From Amycolatopsis acididurans (GTDB lineage Bacteria; Actinomycetota; Actinomycetes; Mycobacteriales; Pseudonocardiaceae): DNA of 64,000 nucleotides. The stretch spans positions 51,167 through 115,166 of the forward strand of contig NZ_JAAXLS010000021.1 of the NCBI RefSeq assembly GCF_012328925.1, in the 5' to 3' direction. The notes beneath the pieces were generated by a model that saw only the letters and a list, made by a program, of their open reading frames with translations, had not been told where the DNA came from and did not search any database. Below, one piece after another: positions 58,382 to 64,000 of this stretch. Both the position numbers and the translations under genes were made by a program. Position 1 is the first letter of the stretch; each line of letters begins with the position of its first letter.

Positions 58382-59089
58382 TTGGCCGATCGTGAGAAGG
58401 GCGGGTTCTGGGTCGGAGCCGCCGCCGCTCTGTTCTATCCCGTCAGCTGGATCGGCAAGCGGGTCTACGAAAGCGGCGAGCGCATTCCGCGGGAAGGGGG
58501 TGCGCTGCTGGTGATGAACCACGTCTCGCACATGGACCCGGCCGTGGACGCGGTTTTCGTGCACCGCAACAAGCGGGTGCCCCGGTTCCTCGGCAAGGCC
58601 AGCCTCGCGACCACGCCGATCTTCGGCAAGATCTTCCTTGGCGCGGGCAGCATCCCGGTCTACCGGGGTTCCAGCAGCGCCGGGGACAGCCTGCGCGACG
58701 CGCATCAGGCGCTGCGCGACGGCAAGATCGTCGTGATCTATCCCGAAGGCACGATCACGCGCGATCCGCAGGGCTGGCCCAAGCGTTCCTACACCGGCGC
58801 GGCGCGGCTCGCGCTGAGCAACGACGTGCCGGTGATCCCGATCGCGCGCTGGGGTACCAACCACATCCTGGACCTCTACAACAAGAAGGTGCGGCTGTTC
58901 CCGCGGACCAGGGTGACGCACAGGGTGGGGGAGCCGATCGACCTGTCGGTCTACCGTGACAAGGACCAGACCGCGGCGGTACTGCGCGAGGTGACGGATC
59001 TGATGATGACGCGGGTCACCGGGCTGCTTTCCGAGATCCGGGGCGAAGAGCCGCCCGCGAAGAAGCCGGAGCCGGCGGACGGCGAGTGA
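58382..59089 (+). CDS. 1-acyl-sn-glycerol-3-phosphate acyltransferase-like
   Basis: 235 residues from TTG at 58382, with AGGAGG 5 bases upstream. The PlsC motifs are VMNHVSHMDP (HX4D) near 40, SIPVYRG near 90 and IYPEGTITRD (PEGT) near 118, with VPVIPIARWGT afterwards. It acylates lysophosphatidic acid at the membrane face. The stop overlaps the gpsA start by one base (TGATG); together they supply phospholipid precursors. Confidence 0.92.
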   Translation: MADREKGGFWVGAAAALFYPVSWIGKRVYESGERIPREGGALLVMNHVSHMDPAVDAVFVHRNKRVPRFLGKASLATTPIFGKIFLGAGSIPVYRGSSSAGDSLRDAHQALRDGKIVVIYPEGTITRDPQGWPKRSYTGAARLALSNDVPVIPIARWGTNHILDLYNKKVRLFPRTRVTHRVGEPIDLSVYRDKDQTAAVLREVTDLMMTRVTGLLSEIRGEEPPAKKPEPADGE

Positions 59090-60099
59090 TGGACGTCCAG
59101 CGCATCACCGTGCTCGGGGCGGGTTCGTGGGGCACCGCCTTCGCCAAGGTCCTCGCCGACGCGGGCCGCGACGTGACCGTGTGGGCCCGCCGTGCCGAGG
59201 TCGCCGGAGAGATCCGGGACGGGCACAGCAACAGCGGTTACCTGCCCGGTGTGACACTGCCGGAGAATCTGTCCGCGACGGCCGATGCGGCCGAGGCACT
59301 CTCCGGCGCGCACGCGGTCGTGCTCGCGGTGCCGAGCCAGAGCCTGCGCGCGAACCTGTCCGGCTGGCGCGCACTGCTGCCCGAAGACGCGATTCTCGTC
59401 AGTCTGGCCAAGGGCGTGGAACTGGGCACGCTCAAGCGGATGAGCGAAGTGGTCTCCGAGGTCGGCGGGCGGCCGCAGGAGGAGATCGTCGTGGTGTCCG
59501 GGCCGAACCTCGCCAGGGAGATCGCGGCCGAACAGCCCGCGGCCGCGGTGCTCGCGTGCGCCGACCACGAGCGCGCGGTCGCCGTGCAGCGGGCGAGTTC
59601 CAATCCCTACTTCCGGCCCTACACCAATACCGATGTCGTGGGCTGCGAACTCGGCGGCGCGTGCAAGAACGTCATCGCGCTGTCGTGCGGAATGGCCGCC
59701 GGGATGGGCTACGGCGCCAACACGATGGCCACGTTGATCACCCGGGGCCTGGCGGAAATGGCGCGCCTCGGCGTCAAGCTCGGCGCGGACCCGCTCACCT
59801 TCGCCGGACTGGCCGGGGTCGGCGATCTCGTCGCGACCTGTTCGTCTCCGCTGTCGCGGAACCGGACCTTCGGCGAGCGGCTCGGCCGCGGGGAGACGGT
59901 GGCCGAGGCGCAGCGGGCGGCGGGCGGCCAGGTGGCCGAGGGCGTGATGTCGTGCACATCGATCCGGGCGCTCGCGCAGAGCCACGGCGTGGACATGCCG
60001 CTGACCGACGCGATGCATCGCGTGTGTCACGAGGGTGGCGACCCGCGCCGCATCGGCGCCGAGCTGCTGGGCCGCCAGCAGAAGCACGAGTGGTCCTGA
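59089..60099 (+). CDS. gpsA: Glycerol-3-phosphate dehydrogenase [NAD(P)+]
   Basis: 336 residues from ATG at 59089 (a GTG one codon earlier is possible). ITVLGAGSWGTAFAKVLAD is the nucleotide-binding motif, NLAREIAAEQPAA near 146, and GACKNVIALSCGMAAGMGYGANTMA (in parts, with the catalytic lysine) near 190. It makes glycerol-3-phosphate for phospholipid synthesis and is coupled to the acyltransferase. Confidence 0.96.
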   Translation: MDVQRITVLGAGSWGTAFAKVLADAGRDVTVWARRAEVAGEIRDGHSNSGYLPGVTLPENLSATADAAEALSGAHAVVLAVPSQSLRANLSGWRALLPEDAILVSLAKGVELGTLKRMSEVVSEVGGRPQEEIVVVSGPNLAREIAAEQPAAAVLACADHERAVAVQRASSNPYFRPYTNTDVVGCELGGACKNVIALSCGMAAGMGYGANTMATLITRGLAEMARLGVKLGADPLTFAGLAGVGDLVATCSSPLSRNRTFGERLGRGETVAEAQRAAGGQVAEGVMSCTSIRALAQSHGVDMPLTDAMHRVCHEGGDPRRIGAELLGRQQKHEWS

Positions 60100-60119
60100 G
60101 CCCATTCACTGGGATCCGG

Positions 60120-60149
60120 TTGACTTGACCTGCGCTCGCCTGGTTCGCT
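60120..60149 (+). promoter_or_regulatory. Putative promoter of the cysteine leader/CDO transcript
   Basis: TTGACT at 60120-60125 and TTCGCT at 60144-60149 are 18 bases apart; the predicted start of transcription would be 7-8 bases further, at or beside the ATG at 60157, implying a leaderless leader ORF. The -10 is poor (no TAnnnT), so this is a hypothesis. Confidence 0.4.
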
Positions 60150-60156
60150 TGGCGCC

Positions 60157-60243
60157 ATGTTCACGCGTGGCATCCCGGAACGGCGAGGCGAGTTCAGCCT
60201 GCGCCGGATCGCCAGCGTGTCGTGTCCTCGCTGTTGTCGGTAG
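60157..60243 (+). CDS. Cys-rich leader peptide ORF upstream of cysteine dioxygenase
   Basis: 28 codons, ATG at 60157 to TAG at 60241-60243. The peptide is rich in Arg and ends in Ser-Cys-Pro-Arg-Cys-Cys-Arg: TGT codons at 60223-60225, 60232-60234 and 60235-60237. Three of its last six codons being Cys is far above chance in this GC-rich genome. There is no Shine-Dalgarno sequence, consistent with leaderless translation. Cys-rich short leaderless ORFs acting as cysteine-responsive attenuators are known in mycobacteria. Position before a cysteine-degrading enzyme makes a sensor role likely, but it is untested. Confidence 0.6.
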   Translation: MFTRGIPERRGEFSLRRIASVSCPRCCR

Positions 60244-60285
60244 TCGATCTACCCCAGCCGACGACCCTTTTCCTTTTCTTTCCCG
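60233..60285 (+). promoter_or_regulatory. Attenuator-like hairpin and pyrimidine-rich run before cysteine dioxygenase
   Basis: GTTGTCGG at 60233-60240 (covering the two last Cys codons and the Arg codon of the leader) can pair with CCGACGAC at 60258-60265 (8 bp with one G-U), with an inner GTAG/CTAC helix around 60240-60252. The stem is followed at once by a T/C run at 60266-60284, as in an intrinsic terminator. A ribosome at the end of the leader would mask the left arm and prevent the hairpin, so translation of the Cys codons could control read-through into the CDO gene starting at 60301. Confidence 0.55.
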
Positions 60286-60300
60286 AGGACACCTATATCC

Positions 60301-60780
60301 ATGTTCGCCGTTCCGGACAACACCATCGCTCTTGCCGAAAAGCCGGTCCTGCGCCACCCGGTGCGCGTCGCACTCGAATACGCCGCCGACCGCGACCGCT
60401 GGCGCGACCTGCTCCGCTACGACCCCGACCAGCGGTTCTTCACACTCATCACCCGTGCCGACGAGCAGGAGATCTGGCTGATGGGCTGGCTTCCCGGCCA
60501 GCACACCGACCTGCACGACCACGCCCATTCCACGGGCGCGTTCACCGTCGTGAGCGGCAGCCTCACCGAGACCGTGGCGCGCCGTGCGCCCGACGGCCGC
60601 GCCGTCACCGAACTGCACGCGCTGACCGCCGGCCAGTCCCGCGTTTTCGGCCCCGGCTACGTGCACCAGGTTCGCAACGAGGGACCGGATCCGGCGATCA
60701 GCATCCACGTCTACCGCTCGGGTGGCCGCGCGATGCGGCCGTATCACCTCGACCCGGTCACCGGCCCGGTGCGCGACTGA
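60301..60780 (+). CDS. Cysteine dioxygenase
   Basis: 159 residues, cupin fold. HTDLHDHAHSTGAFTVVSGSL near 68 contains the two His ligands (HxH), and GYVHQVRNEGP near 120 the third, the three-His iron site of cysteine dioxygenases. A Tyr near the C-terminus may complete the active site. The enzyme oxidises cysteine to cysteine sulfinate. Bacterial CDOs are often next to a rhodanese gene, which is absent. A leader ORF and hairpin precede the gene. Its stop overlaps the end of the convergent PNPOx-family gene by 23 bases. Confidence 0.9.
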   Translation: MFAVPDNTIALAEKPVLRHPVRVALEYAADRDRWRDLLRYDPDQRFFTLITRADEQEIWLMGWLPGQHTDLHDHAHSTGAFTVVSGSLTETVARRAPDGRAVTELHALTAGQSRVFGPGYVHQVRNEGPDPAISIHVYRSGGRAMRPYHLDPVTGPVRD

Positions 60781-61414
60781 CGTGCGCGGGCAACGGTGAC
60801 CCGATGGGCACGTAGCTCGCGGGCACCGGAGCGCCGAAGGTGGTCTGGACCGGTACCACGCCGGCCCAGATGTGGTCGGAGTGCTCGTCCTCCGGCTCCT
60901 CGCCGGGCTCGCCGGCGCGGATCTTGACCGACGCTTCGCCGAGGTCGAGGGACAGCACCGCGACGGCGGCGAGTTCCTTGTCGTTGACCGCGCGCGCGTG
61001 CTCCCAGGAACCCGGGGCGAGGTGTTCGGTGACGACCTTCAGCCCGTGCATCTTCTCCGCCGCCGACGTGGTGAGCTTCGCCGTCCCGTGCACGACGGCG
61101 CAGCGGTAGTTCATCGAGTGGTTGTTGAGCGAGCGCGCGTAGACGATTCCGTCGAGCAGCGTCACCGTCACGCACACGTCGATGCCCTCGGCCGCCGCGC
61201 GCAGGTTGCCCGAACCCGTGGAGCCGTGGAAATAAAGAGTGTCGCCATCGCGGCCGTATCCGGTAGGGAGGACGACAGGGGAGCCGTTCAGGACGAGCCC
61301 GAGGTGGCAGATCAGTGCCGCGTCGAGCACGTCGTACAGCGCCTGCCGGTCGGTCGCCGCACGGTTCTTCTTGCGGGTGAGCGTGCTGCGGGGCGTGGGC
61401 GAGAGCGTTGTCAT
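60758..61414 (-). CDS. Pyridoxamine 5'-phosphate oxidase-family flavin/FMN-binding protein
   Basis: 218 residues from ATG at 61414. The split-barrel family pattern is seen in CHLGLVLNGSPVVLPTGYGRDGDTLYFHGSTGSGNLRAA (in pieces), HGTAKLTTSAAEKM and GEASVKIRAGEP. It lies divergent from a MocR regulator, with repeats of MocR type between them; the substrate may be a vitamin B6 derivative or another oxidised compound. It is not the PdxH enzyme itself by length and motif. Confidence 0.82.
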   Translation of the reverse strand: MTTLSPTPRSTLTRKKNRAATDRQALYDVLDAALICHLGLVLNGSPVVLPTGYGRDGDTLYFHGSTGSGNLRAAAEGIDVCVTVTLLDGIVYARSLNNHSMNYRCAVVHGTAKLTTSAAEKMHGLKVVTEHLAPGSWEHARAVNDKELAAVAVLSLDLGEASVKIRAGEPGEEPEDEHSDHIWAGVVPVQTTFGAPVPASYVPIGSPLPAHVSRAPGR

Positions 61415-61450
61415 GCGTTCAGCGTGCCGCACGCAGTGGACCTGTAGAAT

Positions 61451-61481
61451 GGCCACTATTGAACCATTTCGGCAGTCCACT
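61451..61481. promoter_or_regulatory. MocR-type direct repeats in the divergent promoter
   Basis: GGCCACT at 61451-61457, AACCATT at 61462-61468 and GTCCACT at 61475-61481 are related 7-mers repeated head-to-tail at 11- and 13-base intervals, a usual layout for MocR/PdxR regulators, which recognise direct repeats. They lie between the PNPOx-family gene and the MocR gene. Confidence 0.5.
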
Positions 61482-61495
61482 TTTGTGAGGTTTCC

Positions 61496-62866
61496 GTGGC
61501 GCACTCCGGTACGGCGTTGCCCGTCACGCTCGATCGCGAGTCGTCCATCCCGCTCGCGGTGCAGCTCGCGGACGCCCTGCGCGAGTCCGCGGCCACCGGG
61601 CACCTTCGTGGTGGCGACCGGTTGCCCTCCACCCGCGCACTCGCCGAACGCCTCGGCGTGAGCCGCACGGTCACCTCGGCGGCGTACGAGCAACTGCATG
61701 CCGAGGGCTGGATCGCGGGCAGGCACGGTTCCGGCACCTACGTCACCACCTCGCCGCCCAGCGACCGGCCCATCCACCGCACGGTGCCGGGCGAGGCGGC
61801 CGAACCCGTCGACATTCTCGATCTCACCCCCGGCGTGCCGTGGGCCGCCGGTCTGGACCGTGCCGCCTGGAGACGCGCGTGGCGGGCCGCCGCCGACGCG
61901 CCGCCACAGTCGCGGGCGCAGCGGGCGGGACTGCCGGAATACCGGGCCGCCATCGCCGAGCATCTGCTGCGTCACCGGGGCCTTCTCGTCGGCACGGGTT
62001 CGGTGCTGGCCACCGGCGGCACCACCGCGGCCGTGGTCGAACTGGCCGGTGCGGTGTTCTCGCCCGGCGACGTCGTCGCGGTCGAGGAACCGGGATATCA
62101 GCGGGCGGTGCAGGCGCTGCTGGCGGCGGGCGTGCGCGTGGTGGGTGTGCCGGTGGACAGCGAGGGGTTGCGGCCCGACGCGGTGCCGGCCGGTGCCCGC
62201 GCCGTCTACTGCTCGCCCGCGCACCAGTACCCGATGGGCGGCCGGATGAGCGCGGCCCGCCGGGTCGAGCTGGTGGAACGGGCGCGCGCCGAGGGCATGC
62301 TCGTCATCGAAGACGACTACGACGGTGAGCTGCGCTTCGACGTCGCGCCGCTGCCGTTGCTGGCCGCGCTGGCCGCCGACGTCGTGGTGCATCTGGGCAC
62401 CACGAGCAAGATCCTCACCCCCACGCTGGGTGCGGGCTGGATGGTCGCGCCGCCCGCCGTCGCCTCGGCCGTGCTCGCCTACCGCGACCGCACCGGCACC
62501 CGCCCCTCACCCGCGGGCCAGCGGGTGCTGGTCGAACTGGCCCGGCACGGCGACCTCGGTCGGCACATACGCAAACTGCGCCGTGAGCTGTCCGAACGGC
62601 GGGCGCTGCTGGTCAGCGCCCTGGAGGCGGGGAATGTGCCCGTGCTCGGCGACGACGCGGGCGCGCACCTGCTCGTGCCGCTGCGTTCCGCGGCCGACGA
62701 ACGTGCCCGGCGTGCGGCCGCCGAGCACCGCGGCATCCTGCTGGACGGGTTGGCCAGGCACTTCGCCGGCACGCCGAGCGAGTTCGGGGTGGCCATCGGG
62801 TACGCGGGCTGTTCCAGGGAGGCGTTGCGTGACGCGCTCGATACGCTGGTCGGATTACTGCGCTGA
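61496..62866 (+). CDS. MocR/PdxR-family regulator (GntR helix-turn-helix plus aminotransferase-like domain)
   Basis: 456 residues from GTG at 61496. Residues ~15-80: winged helix (AVQLADALRESAATGHLRGGDRLPSTRALAERLGVSRTVTSAAYEQL in pieces). Residues ~110-456: a class I aminotransferase fold with IEDDYDGELRF and LGTTSKILTPTLGAGWM (the PLP lysine in TSKIL). MocR proteins bind PLP and regulate adjacent metabolism; the divergent flavin-binding gene is the likely target. Confidence 0.92.
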   Translation: MAHSGTALPVTLDRESSIPLAVQLADALRESAATGHLRGGDRLPSTRALAERLGVSRTVTSAAYEQLHAEGWIAGRHGSGTYVTTSPPSDRPIHRTVPGEAAEPVDILDLTPGVPWAAGLDRAAWRRAWRAAADAPPQSRAQRAGLPEYRAAIAEHLLRHRGLLVGTGSVLATGGTTAAVVELAGAVFSPGDVVAVEEPGYQRAVQALLAAGVRVVGVPVDSEGLRPDAVPAGARAVYCSPAHQYPMGGRMSAARRVELVERARAEGMLVIEDDYDGELRFDVAPLPLLAALAADVVVHLGTTSKILTPTLGAGWMVAPPAVASAVLAYRDRTGTRPSPAGQRVLVELARHGDLGRHIRKLRRELSERRALLVSALEAGNVPVLGDDAGAHLLVPLRSAADERARRAAAEHRGILLDGLARHFAGTPSEFGVAIGYAGCSREALRDALDTLVGLLR

Positions 62867-62902
62867 CGGTGAAGCCGCAAGCGCCCGGTAGGGTGACGCC
62901 TC

Positions 62903-63991
62903 ATGAGCAGCTCGCGCAAGATTCGGGTGGCCGTCGTGTTCGGTGGCCGGAGCACCGAGCACACGATTTCCTGCGTGTCGGCAGGCAGCGTGCTGGCGAA
63001 TCTCGATCCGGAACGGTTCGAAATCGTGCCGATCGGGATCACTCGCGAAGGCGGCTGGGTGCTGGGCACCTCGGATCCGGCGGCGCTGGAGATCCGCGGC
63101 CGCGAGCTGCCGTCGGTGAGCGAGGGCAAGGCGCTCGTGCTCGCCGGTGACCCGACGCGACACGAGCTGGTGAGCATCGACGCGGGCACCGAGGCGCTCG
63201 GCGGCGTCGATGTCGTTTTCCCCGTGCTGCACGGCGCCTTCGGTGAGGACGGCACGATCCAGGGGCTGCTCGAACTCGCCGAGATCCCCTATGTCGGTGC
63301 CGGCGTGCTCGCCAGCGCCGCCGCGATGGACAAGGAGTACGCGAAGAAACTCCTTGCCGCGGAGGGACTTCCGGTCGGCACGTACGTCGCGCTGCGCCGT
63401 GGACAGTCCACTTTGGAGCAGGGTGATCGCGACCGGCTCGGGCTGCCGGTGTTCGTCAAGCCCTCCCGTGCCGGGTCCTCCATCGGCATCACCAAGGTGA
63501 CCGACTGGGACCAGCTCGACGACGCGATCGCCCTGGCCCGGCAGACCGATCCGAAGGTGCTGATCGAGGCCGCGGTCGTCGGCCGCGAGATCGAATGCGG
63601 CGTGCTGGAGTTTCCCGACGGCCGCGTCGAGGCCTCGCTGCCCGCCGAGATCCGGGTGCTGGCCGAGGACGCCTGGTACGACTTCGAGACCAAGTACCTC
63701 GGCGAGGACGCCGAACTCGACATCCCGGCGAAACTGGACGACGCGATCACCGAGCGCCTGCGTGGCCTGGCGGTGAAGGCCTTCCAGGCGCTGGACTGCC
63801 AGGGCCTCGCGCGCGTCGACTTCTTCGTGGGGGCCGACGGCGAGCTGACCATCAACGAGGTCAACACGATGCCCGGATTCACCACGACGTCGGCGTACCC
63901 GAAGATGTGGGCGGTCACCGGCGTGGACTACCGCACCCTGCTGAGCACCCTGGTAGACACCGCCCTAACCCGAGGCGTAGGCCTCCGCTAA
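62903..63991 (+). CDS. ddl: D-alanine-D-alanine ligase
   Basis: 362 residues, complete within the window. FGGRSTEHTISCVSAGSVL near 12, KEYAKKLLAAEGLPV near 150, KPSRAGSSIGITKV near 192 and NEVNTMPGFTTTSAYPKMW near 310 (ATP-grasp, catalytic loop and metal site) are hallmarks. It makes the D-Ala-D-Ala dipeptide for peptidoglycan; the active-site Tyr that permits D-Ala at the second position appears present. It corresponds to M. tuberculosis ddlA (Rv2981c). Confidence 0.97.
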   Translation: MSSSRKIRVAVVFGGRSTEHTISCVSAGSVLANLDPERFEIVPIGITREGGWVLGTSDPAALEIRGRELPSVSEGKALVLAGDPTRHELVSIDAGTEALGGVDVVFPVLHGAFGEDGTIQGLLELAEIPYVGAGVLASAAAMDKEYAKKLLAAEGLPVGTYVALRRGQSTLEQGDRDRLGLPVFVKPSRAGSSIGITKVTDWDQLDDAIALARQTDPKVLIEAAVVGREIECGVLEFPDGRVEASLPAEIRVLAEDAWYDFETKYLGEDAELDIPAKLDDAITERLRGLAVKAFQALDCQGLARVDFFVGADGELTINEVNTMPGFTTTSAYPKMWAVTGVDYRTLLSTLVDTALTRGVGLR

Positions 63992-64000
63992 CCCAACCAC

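Overview
The window is high-GC actinobacterial chromosome, most likely from the Pseudonocardiales (Amycolatopsis or a close relative). The indications are frequent GTG/TTG starts, stop/start overlaps in most operons, SAM-methyltransferases of the DUF574 type, an XRE-DUF5753 regulator, type VII secretion substrates, mycofactocin- and F420-linked enzymes, a phenylacetate (paa) cluster, and a right-hand block (IclR, leuC, leuD, hupB, mutT1, ppk, cofC/fbiD, gpsA, ddl) with the same gene set as Mycobacterium tuberculosis Rv2981c-Rv2989. I see no insertion sequences, phage genes, CRISPR arrays, tRNA or rRNA genes.

Layout. 0-6 kb: the end of a methyltransferase, an HSD10-like dehydrogenase, a three-gene type VII secretion substrate operon, then a two-gene operon of a MftD-type FMN enzyme and a mycofactocin-coupled SDR, without the other mft genes. 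6-10.6 kb: an ABC exporter with a GntR regulator, divergent from a MarR/MFS/isochorismatase-like operon. 10.6-16.4 kb: a quinate/shikimate catabolic module (dehydroshikimate dehydratase, shikimate dehydrogenase, TetR, MHS transporter, MBL hydrolase) tied together by copies of one operator. 16.4-26 kb: assorted metabolic and regulatory genes (F420-type reductase, epoxide hydrolase fold, glycosyltransferase, DHFR-like reductase, large LuxR regulator, ferredoxin reductase/ferredoxin pair, oxalocrotonate-decarboxylase-like enzyme with a YheO-type regulator). 26-35 kb: the phenylacetyl-CoA pathway, paaR-K-I-G on one strand and paaZABCDE on the other, with two operators resembling the PaaR motif.

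35-50 kb: accessory genes dominated by regulators and sensors: a methyltransferase remnant, XRE-DUF5753, MarR, MEDS/histidine-kinase-like anti-sigma protein, PadR, FAD monooxygenase, DUF574 methyltransferase, two GAF-ANTAR proteins plus a GAF protein, an NDH-2-like oxidoreductase, a coiled-coil protein, ArsC-like protein, a GTP cyclohydrolase I, a Cys-rich HTH regulator, crotonase, a homologue of Rv1733c, and alkB under a near-consensus LexA box. 50-64 kb: a decayed alpha/beta hydrolase, then the conserved block from IclR (NdgR-like) to ddl, interrupted by cysteine dioxygenase, a flavin-binding PNPOx-family protein and a MocR regulator.

The most unusual signals are (i) a 28-codon ORF ending Cys-Pro-Arg-Cys-Cys-Arg directly before cysteine dioxygenase, whose tandem Cys codons form one arm of a hairpin followed by a pyrimidine/U-rich run, which looks like a cysteine-sensing attenuator; (ii) the solitary mftD-SDR pair under a near-perfect palindrome; (iii) the shared operators of the quinate/shikimate module; and (iv) the SOS box before alkB. 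All functions are read from sequence motifs and recalled family knowledge; no database search was run.
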